Source: Saccharibacillus soli
Lineage (GTDB): Bacteria > Bacillota > Bacilli > Paenibacillales > Paenibacillaceae
Length of the DNA stretch: 64,000 nt
Assembly: GCA_002189105.1 (NCBI GenBank)
Contig: NIOB01000007.1
Coordinates: 248,001 to 312,000, forward strand
Direction: 5' to 3'
Part shown: one piece after another, positions 26,738-35,872 of the stretch
Layout of the letters: each line of letters begins with the position of its first letter
Position numbering within the stretch: position 1 is the stretch's first letter
The notes under the pieces: generated by a model
What the model saw: only the letters and a program-made list of their open reading frames with translations
The model's database searches: none
Told to the model about the DNA's origin: nothing
Made by a program: the position numbers and the translations under genes

Positions 26738-26962
26738 ATGATTCCAGTAACTCGCCTGAATGGCTCGCCCCTGTGGCTGAACGCGCTGCAGATCGAGATG
26801 GTTGAAGAAACGCCTGACACTTATGTTACGCTGGTGAACGGGAAACGAATGATCGTGCTGGAGAAAGCGGCCGACGTCGTTAAACTGATGACCGAATATT
26901 ACGCCTCGATCGGGCTGCACACCGCTTCGGTCAAAGTGCAAAATGTGGGGGAAGAAGAATGA
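26738..26962 (+). CDS. swrD: Swarming motility protein SwrD/FlbD family
   Basis: The 74-residue protein matches the FlbD/YlzI family: it begins MIPVTRLNGSPLWLNALQIE and continues PDTYVTLVNGKRMIVLEKA. In B. subtilis SwrD raises stator torque to allow swarming. It follows the hook gene and precedes fliL, as in Bacillus. The ATG follows CGGGAGG. The stop overlaps the fliL start by four bases (ATGA). Confidence 0.93.
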   Translation: MIPVTRLNGSPLWLNALQIEMVEETPDTYVTLVNGKRMIVLEKAADVVKLMTEYYASIGLHTASVKVQNVGEEE

Positions 26963-27426
26963 AGAAGCTTTTGCCATGGCTTATTACGATGCTGCTGGCT
27001 ATTACGCTTATCGTCGTTGCCGTGTTCCTGGTGTTTGGCAACAGCGATAAGGAAACAACGGCAGCTGGCGAAAAGAAAGCTGAAGTGAAACAGGAAAAGA
27101 AATTGTCTGCCAAAGAAATCGTGGCCGTTAGCTCGGATATGACAGACATCAAGACGAATTTGTCGGATGCTACGTTCATCGTACAGATTGATTTTTCGTT
27201 CCAGCTCGATAGTGCCAAGACCAAAGCCGAGTTCGACGAAATCAAGGACATCACCATCAAACCGATTGTCCTGATGACCCTGGCCGATACCACACCGCAA
27301 AGCCTGAGCACCGTAAAAGGGAAAACCCAACTGAATACCAAACTTAAAAACCTCATCAACAAGTCGCTTCCAGAGGGCGAAGTGGTGAATGTAAACATCA
27401 CGAACTTCATGCTGGCTACGATCTAA
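26959..27426 (+). CDS. fliL: Flagellar basal body-associated protein FliL
   Basis: The 155-residue FliL has one N-terminal transmembrane segment (about 5-27), a Lys/Glu-rich linker, and an extracytoplasmic domain with SDMTDIKTNLSDATFIVQIDF. The last residues (VVNVNITNFMLATI) fit the family C-terminus. FliL surrounds the stator and supports motor function. It overlaps swrD, indicating coupled translation. Confidence 0.94.
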   Translation: MKKLLPWLITMLLAITLIVVAVFLVFGNSDKETTAAGEKKAEVKQEKKLSAKEIVAVSSDMTDIKTNLSDATFIVQIDFSFQLDSAKTKAEFDEIKDITIKPIVLMTLADTTPQSLSTVKGKTQLNTKLKNLINKSLPEGEVVNVNITNFMLATI

Positions 27427-27461
27427 TCTGCGCAGCCAGCAGATTGTCTGCATAAGTTACA

Positions 27462-27483
27462 GGCCGTACCGTCAGGGACGGCC
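27462..27483 (+). other. Hairpin between fliL and fliM
   Basis: GGCCGT (27462-27467) pairs with ACGGCC (27478-27483), with CC/GG inside. It lies just before the fliM ribosome site and has no T-run. Confidence 0.55.
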
Positions 27484-27509
27484 GTGTCTATTGGGAGGGG
27501 GTGAAAGGT

Positions 27510-28508
27510 TTGGTTGATGTATTATCCCAGAACGAGATCGACGCCCTATTAGCCGCGCTTTCCTCAGGCGAAATGGATGCGGAAGAACTCAAAAAAGAAG
27601 AAACGCAGCGCAAGATCCGTTCCTATGACTTTAAACGGGCCGTGCGCTTTTCCAAAGATCATATTCGCAGCTTGACGCGAATCCATGAGAATTTTGCGCG
27701 AAACCTAACGACTTACTTCTCTGCCCAACTCCGTACCTTCGTTCAGATCAACGTCGTCCAGGTTGAACAGCTGCCTTACGATGAATTCATTCGCTCCATT
27801 CCGAAAATGACTGTTCTGAACATTTTCGAAGCGGAGCCGCTCGAAGGCCGAATGGTGCTGGAGGTGCACCCCAACATCGCCTACGCGATGGTGGATCGGA
27901 TGCTGGGAGGAAGCGGAACGGCGCCACTCAAGCCGGGAGCACTGACCGAGATTGAATTAATGATTATGGAAAGAATCTTCAGCAGAGCGCTGGAGAATCT
28001 ACAGGAAGCATGGAAGACGGTTTACGACCTTTCACCGAGAATGGAAGCGCTGGAGACCAATCCGCAGTTCATGCAGATCGTATCGCCCAACGAGACGATC
28101 GCCCTGATCTCGCTCAGCACCAAGATCGGGGATACGAGTGGGATGATTAACTTGTGTATTCCACACGTAGTCATTGAACCGATCATGTCGAAGCTGTCCG
28201 TTCATCACTGGTTTGTTTCACAGAAAAAAGCGCGTGCGCCAGAAGAACTTGAAGCACTGCGCGAACGTGTGACCCGTGCCGAGCTGCCGGTTATTGCCGA
28301 ACTCGGTCAATCCCAGCTGACGATCCGCGAATTCCTCAGTTTGGCTCCTGGAGACGTCATTACGCTGAATAAATCCGCCGAAGAAGGACTGGCGATCCGG
28401 GTAGGAGACAACCTGAAATTCATCGGAAGTCCGGGTATGATTAAAGACCGGATCGCCGTGCAAATCGACGAGATCGTCAACGAAGGAGTTGAGGAGTTTG
28501 ACCAGTAA
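27510..28508 (+). CDS. fliM: Flagellar motor switch protein FliM
   Basis: The 332-residue FliM forms the switch ring that binds phosphorylated CheY. The N-terminal CheY-binding peptide VLSQNEIDALLAAL is followed by SYDFKRAVRFSKDHIRSLTRIHENFARN, in family order, and a CheC-like middle domain. The C-terminal SpoA domain contains LTIREFLSLAPGDVITL. I favour TTG 27510: the preceding GTG 27501 abuts GGGAGGGGG, while 27510 has about 11 bases of spacing. The difference is three residues. Its end overlaps fliY. Confidence 0.95.
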   Translation: MVDVLSQNEIDALLAALSSGEMDAEELKKEETQRKIRSYDFKRAVRFSKDHIRSLTRIHENFARNLTTYFSAQLRTFVQINVVQVEQLPYDEFIRSIPKMTVLNIFEAEPLEGRMVLEVHPNIAYAMVDRMLGGSGTAPLKPGALTEIELMIMERIFSRALENLQEAWKTVYDLSPRMEALETNPQFMQIVSPNETIALISLSTKIGDTSGMINLCIPHVVIEPIMSKLSVHHWFVSQKKARAPEELEALRERVTRAELPVIAELGQSQLTIREFLSLAPGDVITLNKSAEEGLAIRVGDNLKFIGSPGMIKDRIAVQIDEIVNEGVEEFDQ

Positions 28509-29856
28509 AGATTATTTGTCCCAGGAAGAGATCGACGCTCTGCTGAAGCAATCGGAGCCGGACGATGCAGGCTCCGATACTGGAGGCAGCAGCCAAACCG
28601 TCGATGATTTCCTGAGTTCGCTTGAGCAAGATGCATTGGGTGAAATCGGCAACATCACGTTCGGAAGTGCTGCAACGGCTTTGTCCACGCTGCTGGGCCG
28701 GAAGGTTGACATCACGACACCGAAAGTTTCGATTATCACAAGAAGTCAATTTGAATCCGAATTTCCTAAACCGCACGTAGCGGTACACGTCAATTATGTG
28801 GATGGATTCCAGGGAATTAACTCCCTCGTTATCAAGAAAAGAGACGCCCAGATTATCGCTGACCTTATGCTTGGCGGGGAAGGGGATCCGCAGGATGAGG
28901 AACTGAACGAAATCCATATCAGCGCCGTGCAGGAAGCCATGAACCAGATGATGGGCTCTTCCGCAACGTCCATGTCCACCATCTTTAACCGCTTTGTTAA
29001 CATATCACCTCCTGCCATCGATATTCTTGATGTCGCCAGCGGAGATGGAGTCAGCAACCTCCCCATGGATGAGACGCTCATTAAGGTGTCTTTCCGCCTC
29101 CTGATCGGAGATTTGATCGACTCGACCATTATGCAGTTAATCACAATTGATTTTGCTAAAAACATGGTGGAAATGCTCCTCGGAGGAGCCATGGAAGAGG
29201 CCGCGCCTGAACAAGCGCCGCAGCCAGCAGCCGCAGCGCCGCAGCCGCAAGCGCCTGTTCAACCGGAACCCCAGCCTCAGATGCAGCAGCCGCAGGCACC
29301 CGTTCAGAACACGCCGTATCCCGATCCATATGCAGCTTCTGCCCAGCAGCAAGGCATGCCTCCTTATGGAATGCCGCCAGGACAGCAAGCGCCGCCATAT
29401 CCGGGTTATGGAGCGCCTGGGATGCAGCCTGATTACGGGGTTCCGTATGGCGGTTACCCGCCGGGTTATGGGCAGATGCCGATGCAGCAGCAGCCTCCGC
29501 AGCCTAACCACTACGGGACTCCACCGGGACGCAATGTAAATGTGCAGCCGGTGCAATTTGGGAATCTTCAGAATGGCGGATACGGCCAAGGGGAAGAAAA
29601 TAATTTAGGATTACTGATGGACATTCCCCTTAAAGTCACCGTAGAATTAGGAAGGACCCAAAAGCAGATCAAGGAGATTCTGGAGTTGTCCCAGGGCTCC
29701 ATCGTCGAACTGGACAAGCTGGCCGGCGAACCCGTCGATATTTTGGTTAACAATAAGCTGATCGCCAAAGGGGAAGTCGTAGTCATTGACGAAAACTTTG
29801 GGGTACGCGTAACCGATATCGTCAGTCAATGGGACCGTATTCAAAACCTACAATAA
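28498..29856 (+). CDS. fliY: Flagellar motor switch phosphatase FliY
   Basis: The 452-residue FliY is both a C-ring protein and a CheY-P phosphatase. It has an N-terminal CheY-binding peptide (YLSQEEIDALLKQ), then a CheC-like domain with two active-site helices (LGEIGNITFGSAATALSTLL and VQEAMNQMMGSSATSMSTIF). A long Pro/Gln/Gly/Tyr-rich linker covers about 233-350. The C-terminal FliN-like SpoA domain includes PLKVTVELGRTQKQIKEILELS. The start is TTG 28498, nine bases after AAGGAG, overlapping the fliM end. The linker is longer than in B. subtilis FliY. Confidence 0.95.
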   Translation: MTSKDYLSQEEIDALLKQSEPDDAGSDTGGSSQTVDDFLSSLEQDALGEIGNITFGSAATALSTLLGRKVDITTPKVSIITRSQFESEFPKPHVAVHVNYVDGFQGINSLVIKKRDAQIIADLMLGGEGDPQDEELNEIHISAVQEAMNQMMGSSATSMSTIFNRFVNISPPAIDILDVASGDGVSNLPMDETLIKVSFRLLIGDLIDSTIMQLITIDFAKNMVEMLLGGAMEEAAPEQAPQPAAAAPQPQAPVQPEPQPQMQQPQAPVQNTPYPDPYAASAQQQGMPPYGMPPGQQAPPYPGYGAPGMQPDYGVPYGGYPPGYGQMPMQQQPPQPNHYGTPPGRNVNVQPVQFGNLQNGGYGQGEENNLGLLMDIPLKVTVELGRTQKQIKEILELSQGSIVELDKLAGEPVDILVNNKLIAKGEVVVIDENFGVRVTDIVSQWDRIQNLQ

Positions 29857-29884
29857 CGCAATCGACAGGGAGGATTTTTAATCA

Positions 29885-30250
29885 ATGGCAAACCGTATTC
29901 TTATCGTGGACGACGCAGCTTTCATGCGCATGATGATCCGAGATATTCTGACAAAAAATGGATTTGAAGTCGTGGGGGAAGCCCAAGACGGCTCGCAAGC
30001 GGTGGAAAAATTCAAGGAGCTTAAACCCGATCTCATCACGATGGACATCACGATGCCGGAAATGGACGGAATCGCTGCCCTGAAAGAAATCAAAAAGCTG
30101 GATGCCAGCGCTAAAGTCATTATGTGCTCCGCCATGGGTCAGCAGGCGATGGTTATCGACGCGATCCAAGCCGGCGCCAAAGACTTCATCGTAAAACCGT
30201 TCCAGTCTGACCGCGTTATCGAAGCGATCAACAAGACGCTCGGCGCGTAA
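29885..30250 (+). CDS. cheY: Chemotaxis response regulator CheY
   Basis: The 121-residue single receiver domain has the acidic pair D9-D10, phosphorylation site D54 in MDITMPEMDG, the S82 switch position and K104 in FIVKPF. CheY-P produced by CheA binds FliM and FliY and changes motor direction. It lies between fliY and fliO, as in Bacillus. The start follows GGGAGG. Confidence 0.97.
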   Translation: MANRILIVDDAAFMRMMIRDILTKNGFEVVGEAQDGSQAVEKFKELKPDLITMDITMPEMDGIAALKEIKKLDASAKVIMCSAMGQQAMVIDAIQAGAKDFIVKPFQSDRVIEAINKTLGA

Positions 30251-30266
30251 GACGGGAAAGTCGCCT

Positions 30267-30812
30267 ATGCTTTTATTGAACGAAGAGCAGCCGAACTTTA
30301 CGGCGGATACCGGCGTGTATTCCTATCTCGTGTGGGTAATCTTCGTCCTGATCGCAATTGTTGCCCTCATCGTTTTTTTGATCCGCTACCTGGGCAAAAA
30401 AAATCGGGGCTGGTTCGGCGGCCGCTCTGTCCGTACACTCGGCGGAGTCGGCCTCGGCCAAAATAAATCGCTGCAGATCGTTGAGATCGGCAGCAGCATT
30501 TATTTGATCGGCGTCGGCGAAAATATTACTCTGATCGACAAGATCTCCGAGGCCGAAGAGGTTGAGGTGCTGATGGAGGCGCTGGAGCAGCAAAGTACCA
30601 GCCCAAACATCGCTTTGCCCGATTGGGCGGAGAAACTTACATCCAGATTCCGAAACCGTTCAGGTCATGTTCCCGAAGAGGCGGAGGAGCTTGAAGCAGC
30701 TTCTTTCCAAGAACTGTTTGAGAGCCGTTTGAAGGAAGCGACCGATCGGAGACGGAAGGTCGATGACTTGTTGGGAAAAGAGGAATCTGCTGAACGATCG
30801 AGGGAACCATGA
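30267..30812 (+). CDS. fliO: Flagellar biosynthesis protein FliO/FliZ
   Basis: The 181-residue protein has one transmembrane segment (about 19-43) followed by the FliO pattern: RSVRTLGGVGLGQNKSLQIVEIGSSIYLIGVGENITLI, in pieces. FliO helps assemble the FliP pore of the export gate. Bacillus FliZ carries an N-terminal signal and extracytoplasmic portion; only about 18 residues precede the membrane segment here. Its end overlaps the fliP start by four bases. Confidence 0.9.
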   Translation: MLLLNEEQPNFTADTGVYSYLVWVIFVLIAIVALIVFLIRYLGKKNRGWFGGRSVRTLGGVGLGQNKSLQIVEIGSSIYLIGVGENITLIDKISEAEEVEVLMEALEQQSTSPNIALPDWAEKLTSRFRNRSGHVPEEAEELEAASFQELFESRLKEATDRRRKVDDLLGKEESAERSREP

Positions 30813-31582
30813 AAAAAAAGCTGATTATTACGTTTGCCCTGGTTATAGGTTTTATTTTTATCCAGTCCTTGCCGACCGCACATGCGACAGGTGCCGAGAA
30901 TCCGATCCCAAATATCGATATTCAGGTAGGCGGAGATTCCGGCGGTGCTCCGGCAACCAGCACATTGTCGGTTCTTCTTCTTATCACCGTCATCAGCATC
31001 GCACCAGCTCTGCTGGTTCTGATGACCAGCTTCACACGCATCGTCATTGTGCTCAGTTTCGTCAGAACGTCGCTCGGTACGCAGCAAATGCCGCCGAATC
31101 AGGTGCTCGTGGGACTGGCACTTTTTTTGACGCTTTTTATTATGTCCCCAACGTTATCTTCTATTAATGATACAGCGCTTCAACCTTATGTACGCGGCGA
31201 ACTGACACAGATGGAAGCCTTGGATAAGGCCGCCGTTCCAATGAAAGAGTTTATGTTCAAGCATACGCGGGAGAAAGATCTTCTGCTCTTTATGGACTAC
31301 ACCGGTATGGAAAAACCCAAAAGCTTTGAAGATATTCCGCTGACGGTTATGGTACCCGCTTACGCCATAAGCGAGATGAAGACTGCTTTTCAGATGGGCT
31401 TTATGATTTATATCCCGTTCCTGGTCATCGACATCGTGGTTTCCAGTACACTCATGGCAATGGGGATGATGATGCTTCCGCCAACGGTCATTTCACTGCC
31501 GTTTAAGATTTTGCTGTTCGTACTCGTAGATGGCTGGTATCTGGTCGTCAAATCGCTGCTTCTCAGCTTCAATTCGGGTTAA
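30809..31582 (+). CDS. fliP: Flagellar export gate protein FliP
   Basis: The 257-residue FliP opens with a signal-like hydrophobic segment (about 4-24). Core features are SVLLLITVISIAPALLVLMTSFTRIVIVLSFVR in pieces, LGTQQMPPNQVLVGLALFLT, and the C-terminal MGMMMLPPTVISLPFKILLF signature. FliP forms the export-gate core with FliQ and FliR. It overlaps fliO (ATGA). Confidence 0.97.
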   Translation: MKKKLIITFALVIGFIFIQSLPTAHATGAENPIPNIDIQVGGDSGGAPATSTLSVLLLITVISIAPALLVLMTSFTRIVIVLSFVRTSLGTQQMPPNQVLVGLALFLTLFIMSPTLSSINDTALQPYVRGELTQMEALDKAAVPMKEFMFKHTREKDLLLFMDYTGMEKPKSFEDIPLTVMVPAYAISEMKTAFQMGFMIYIPFLVIDIVVSSTLMAMGMMMLPPTVISLPFKILLFVLVDGWYLVVKSLLLSFNSG

Positions 31583-31621
31583 GATGCCGCAGAGGCCGGA
31601 TCAAATCGGGAGGGGAACGCA

Positions 31622-31891
31622 ATGGATTCCAACTTTATTATCGGCCTTGCCGGTCAAGCGGTATACGTGGTACTCAAGGCCAGCGCTCCCATGCTAATTC
31701 TGGGGCTGGTCGTCGGGTTGATCGTGAGCGTATTCCAGGCAACGACCCAGATTCAGGAGCAAACGCTTGCCTTTGTCCCCAAAATTGTAGCGGTCATGCT
31801 GTCGATTCTGGTTTTTGGCCCTTGGATTCTCAACACGCTCGTTGATTTCACGTATCGCATCCTAAGTAACCTGTATTTATATATCGGGTAA
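31622..31891 (+). CDS. fliQ: Flagellar export gate protein FliQ
   Basis: This 89-residue protein has two transmembrane helices (about 15-38 and 53-75). The typical segments SAPMLILGLVVGLIVSVFQA and TQIQEQTLAFVPKIVAV are present. FliQ wraps around the FliP/FliR helix in the export gate. The ATG follows GGGAGGGG. fliR follows after nine bases. Confidence 0.96.
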   Translation: MDSNFIIGLAGQAVYVVLKASAPMLILGLVVGLIVSVFQATTQIQEQTLAFVPKIVAVMLSILVFGPWILNTLVDFTYRILSNLYLYIG

Positions 31892-31900
31892 GGTCGGCCA

Positions 31901-32692
31901 ATGATGAACAATTTACTACAGAGTGCTCCAGTATTTTTATTGATCTTCTGCCGGGTGACTTCCTTTTTTGTTGTCGCTCCGCTGATCTCGTCACGTAACA
32001 TTCCTACGCGTTTTAAAGTCGGCGTGGCAACCATGGTCTCAATTCTTGTGTACTTGAGCTATGGAACCAACCAGGTGGCTGCGTTTGATGGAAGTTATAT
32101 TCTGCTGATTATCCGCGAGATTTTGATGGGCCTGCTGCTTGGCTATTGTGCGTATATGATTATTATCGCCGTTCAAATCGCCGGTGCCGTGCTGGACATT
32201 CAGATCGGCTTTGGTATGGCAACCCTATTCGATCCTACAACCGGAGCGGTTACTCCGCTTACGGGGCAGTTCAAGTATATGATTGCGATGCTGCTCTTTT
32301 TGTCCATGAATGGTCATCACCGACTGCTGGACGCCATCGTATACAGTTATAACTGGGTGCCGATCGATAATGAGTTGTTTGTGAAGATCTATGATGGAAG
32401 CCTGATGGAATTTTTGCTTAAAGCGTTTGGGATGTCCATGATGGTTGCGTTTCAGATGGCTGCTCCAATCGTGGTTGCTTTGTTCTTAACGGATGTGGGA
32501 CTTGGCTTTTTGGCCAAAACTGCTCCACAGTTCAACATTTTTGTAATCGGGATTCCGGTTAAGATTATCGTAGGGCTTTTGCTGCTCATGCTTCTGATGC
32601 CAAGTCTGACTTACATCTTCGATCAATTGTTTTCACTCATGGCTCAAACGATGCAGGGAGTGTTGGGAACGGTCGGTAAGCGGCCTCAGTAA
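31901..32692 (+). CDS. fliR: Flagellar export gate protein FliR
   Basis: The 263-residue hydrophobic protein has about six membrane segments and the FliR blocks FCRVTSFFVVAPLISSRNIP, AGAVLDIQIGFGMATLFDP and LGFLAKTAPQFNIFVIGIPVKI. FliR completes the export-gate core. Two tandem ATGs (31901, 31904) are possible; the ribosome site is weak. flhB follows after 29 bases. Confidence 0.95.
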   Translation: MMNNLLQSAPVFLLIFCRVTSFFVVAPLISSRNIPTRFKVGVATMVSILVYLSYGTNQVAAFDGSYILLIIREILMGLLLGYCAYMIIIAVQIAGAVLDIQIGFGMATLFDPTTGAVTPLTGQFKYMIAMLLFLSMNGHHRLLDAIVYSYNWVPIDNELFVKIYDGSLMEFLLKAFGMSMMVAFQMAAPIVVALFLTDVGLGFLAKTAPQFNIFVIGIPVKIIVGLLLLMLLMPSLTYIFDQLFSLMAQTMQGVLGTVGKRPQ

Positions 32693-32721
32693 AAGTGGCT
32701 TAGAGTAGGAGGAGAAACAGC

Positions 32722-33810
32722 TTGGAGCTTCGTCTAAAACTTGACTTGCAGCTGTTCTCTGGCGAGAAGACGGAGAAAGCAACGCCGAAAAAGCGAGAGG
32801 AAAGTCGGAAGAAAGGTCAGGTCGCCAAGAGTCAGGAACTGCCGGGGGCAGCTGTGTTAATTGGTGCAATGGCCATGCTGATGATCTTCGGCAGCGATTA
32901 CCGGACGGTGATTACGAAGCTGTTTACGGATGTGTTTACAGAATGGATCAATATGGACATCACCATCGACAATGTCATGAACATGATGATGCAGTATATG
33001 GTGGAGATTCTCAAACTGCTGGCTCCCATATTTATCATTGCGGTCATTCTTCCCATCGTTGCAAGCTTTGGGCAGTACGGTCTGCTCTTTGCCAGCGAAG
33101 GGCTCAAGCCCAAGTTCAGCAAGCTTGATCCGATCAAAGGTGCTAAAAATATTTTCTCCGTGCGTTCACTGGTAGAAATGTTGAAGTCCCTGCTCAAGAT
33201 GAGCATTATTGGATTTCTGGTGTACAGTACCCTGCGGGGTGAAATTAGCTCGATCTCCAAGCTCCATGCGATGTCTCTTGAAGATACGTTGAGTTTTGCC
33301 GCTTCGATTACCCTTTCACTGGGAATCAAGATTGGAGCTGCTCTATTGGTCCTCGGAGCGCTGGATTACATGTATCAGAAATATGAGTTTGAAAAAGGAA
33401 TTCGCATGTCCAAACAGGACATCAAGGATGAGTATAAAAAGGCGGAAGGCGATCCCATGATTAAAGGGAAAATCCGCGAGCGGCAGCGCCGGATGGCCAT
33501 GCAGCGCATGATGCAGGATGTCCCCACCGCAGACGTCATCATTACCAACCCTACGCACTATGCAGTGGCATTAAAATACGATGGAAGCAAGATGCAGGCT
33601 CCGGAAGTGGTCGCCAAGGGACAGGATTTTACGGCGCTGCGGATTCGGGAGATTGCAAAAGAAAATGGTGTCATGATTATGGAAAATAAGCCGCTGGCAC
33701 GTGCTTTGTACGCTCAGGCAGAGATTGGGGACTCCGTCCCTGCGGATCTCTTCCAGGCGGTTGCCGAAGTGCTGGCCTATGTATATAAGCTTAGAGGGAA
33801 AGTAAAGTAA
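32722..33810 (+). CDS. flhB: Flagellar export switch protein FlhB
   Basis: The 362-residue FlhB has an N-terminal Lys/Glu-rich segment (EKTEKATPKKREESRKKGQV), four membrane segments, and a cytosolic C-terminal domain with the autocleavage motif NPTH at 276-279. Cleavage there, together with FliK, switches export from hook to filament substrates. It starts at TTG 32722, eight bases after AGGAGGAG. The part after NPTH resembles the separate protein at 2577-2882. Confidence 0.97.
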   Translation: MELRLKLDLQLFSGEKTEKATPKKREESRKKGQVAKSQELPGAAVLIGAMAMLMIFGSDYRTVITKLFTDVFTEWINMDITIDNVMNMMMQYMVEILKLLAPIFIIAVILPIVASFGQYGLLFASEGLKPKFSKLDPIKGAKNIFSVRSLVEMLKSLLKMSIIGFLVYSTLRGEISSISKLHAMSLEDTLSFAASITLSLGIKIGAALLVLGALDYMYQKYEFEKGIRMSKQDIKDEYKKAEGDPMIKGKIRERQRRMAMQRMMQDVPTADVIITNPTHYAVALKYDGSKMQAPEVVAKGQDFTALRIREIAKENGVMIMENKPLARALYAQAEIGDSVPADLFQAVAEVLAYVYKLRGKVK

Positions 33811-33838
33811 ATTCATCAAGCCGGGAAGGAGAACAAAT

Positions 33839-35872
33839 ATGAAGAAAACGGACATTGTGGTTCTTGCCGGGGTGCTTGGGATCGTTTTGATGATGATCCT
33901 CCCCATTCCTACCTGGCTGCTCGACGTGTTGATCGTCATTAATATTTCGGCCGCAATGCTCATTATGCTGCTTGCTATGAGTACCAAGGAAGCGTTACAG
34001 TTTTCCATCTTCCCGGCATTGCTCCTGATTACGACGCTGTTCCGCTTGTCACTGAACATCTCGACAACCAAACTGATTCTTGGAAAAGCGGATGCGGGTT
34101 CTGTCGTGCGTACATTTGGCGAGTTCGTTGCTGGTGGAGAGATTGCGATTGGCTTCATCATCTTCCTGATTCTCGTTGCGGTTCAATTTATCGTAATTGT
34201 CAAAGGTTCGGAACGCGTAGCTGAAGTAGGAGCGCGCTTTACGCTCGACGCGATGCCCGGCAAGCAGATGAGCATTGACGCCGACCTGAACGCAGGCCTG
34301 ATTAATGAACAACAGGCGCGTGAGAGACGTTCTAAAATCGAGCGCGAAGCGGACTTCTACGGCGCAATGGACGGTGCGAGTAAATTCGTCAAAGGGGATG
34401 CAATCGCCAGTATCATTCTCTTAATCATCAACCTGGTGGGTGGCTTTATTATCGGGATGACCATCCATGGCATGGACTTCGGTACGGCGTTGTCTACGTA
34501 TTCAATCCTGACGATCGGAGACGGTCTGGTCAGCCAGATTCCGGCACTGTTGATCTCGACAGCTTCGGGTCTGATTGTCACGCGTGCCACTTCTGAAGGC
34601 AATCTGGCGGACGACGTGGTAGGTCAGCTATTCGCCTATCCCAAATTGTTATACATTGTCGCTGTGGCGATTGCTCTGCTTGGGCTGTTAACACCTATTC
34701 ACTGGTATTCCACGCTCCCGCTGGCCGGTCTGATCTTCTTCGCGGCTCGCCGGATGCAGTCTAACCTGGATCAACAGCAGGTGGCAGAGGAACTGCAAGT
34801 GGAAGAGAAAGAGATCGAGGAAGTTCGCAGCCCTGAGAGTGTAGTCAGCCTGCTTCAGATTGATCCGATCGAATTTGAGTTCGGATATGGATTGATTCCG
34901 CTGGCCGACATGCAGCAGGGTGGTGACCTGCTTGATCGAATCATCATGATTCGCAGACAGTGCGCGCTGGAACTGGGACTTGTTGTTCCGGTCATCCGGA
35001 TTCGGGATAATATTCAGCTTAGACCCAATGAATATATTATCAAGATTAAAGGAAATATCGTGGGTCGTGGGGAATTGCTACTTAACCATTATTTGGCGAT
35101 GAGTCCTGGATTTGACGATGAAAGCATCACGGGGATCGAGACCATGGAACCTGCCTTTGGACTTCCTGCGTTATGGATCGATGAAGCGACCAAAGAAAGA
35201 GCGGAGTTGTCCGGATATACCGTCGTTGACCCACCATCTGTTGTGGCTACTCATTTGACCGAATTGGTTAAACGTCATGCGCATGAACTGTTGGGTCGCC
35301 AGGAGACTCGTGCACTGATCGACAACCTCAAGGAAAGTTATCCGGTTCTTGTGGACGAACTCATTCCTTCCATTCTGGCAGTCGGCGATATTCAAAAAGT
35401 GCTGGCCAAGCTTCTGAAGGAAAAAATCTCGATTCGAGACATGGTTACGATCTTCGAGACGCTGGCTGACTACGGAACCTACACCAAAGACCCGGATATT
35501 TTGACGGAATATGTGCGCCAGGCATTGTCACGTCAGATCACACAGCAGTTCACCCAACAGGGTGAAACGATGAGAGTGATTACAGTAGGGCCGAATCTGG
35601 AAAAGAAAATTGCGGAGAGCGTGCAGCAGACGGAGCAGGGCAGTTATCTAGCCCTTGATCCGGTATCCACTCAGACGGTCTATCAAAAATTGACGGAACA
35701 GGTGAACCGGGCCATTCAGTCTGGGCAGCAGCCGATTTTACTCGCCTCACCGACCATCCGCATGTATATGCGCCAGATTATTGAACGCACCATGCAGGAC
35801 ATTCCGGTTCTTTCCTACAGTGAACTTGAACCGAGCGTAGAAATTCAAAGTGTCGGAGTGGTGAACTTATGA
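33839..35872 (+). CDS. flhA: Flagellar export apparatus protein FlhA
   Basis: The 677-residue FlhA has about eight N-terminal membrane segments and the family signatures ALQFSIFPALLLITTLFRLSLN and GSERVAEVGARFTLDAMPGKQMSIDADLNAG, in pieces. The cytosolic domain (from about 330) forms the nonameric docking ring for export chaperones. Its stop overlaps the flhF start by four bases. Length matches Bacillus FlhA. Confidence 0.97.
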   Translation: MKKTDIVVLAGVLGIVLMMILPIPTWLLDVLIVINISAAMLIMLLAMSTKEALQFSIFPALLLITTLFRLSLNISTTKLILGKADAGSVVRTFGEFVAGGEIAIGFIIFLILVAVQFIVIVKGSERVAEVGARFTLDAMPGKQMSIDADLNAGLINEQQARERRSKIEREADFYGAMDGASKFVKGDAIASIILLIINLVGGFIIGMTIHGMDFGTALSTYSILTIGDGLVSQIPALLISTASGLIVTRATSEGNLADDVVGQLFAYPKLLYIVAVAIALLGLLTPIHWYSTLPLAGLIFFAARRMQSNLDQQQVAEELQVEEKEIEEVRSPESVVSLLQIDPIEFEFGYGLIPLADMQQGGDLLDRIIMIRRQCALELGLVVPVIRIRDNIQLRPNEYIIKIKGNIVGRGELLLNHYLAMSPGFDDESITGIETMEPAFGLPALWIDEATKERAELSGYTVVDPPSVVATHLTELVKRHAHELLGRQETRALIDNLKESYPVLVDELIPSILAVGDIQKVLAKLLKEKISIRDMVTIFETLADYGTYTKDPDILTEYVRQALSRQITQQFTQQGETMRVITVGPNLEKKIAESVQQTEQGSYLALDPVSTQTVYQKLTEQVNRAIQSGQQPILLASPTIRMYMRQIIERTMQDIPVLSYSELEPSVEIQSVGVVNL

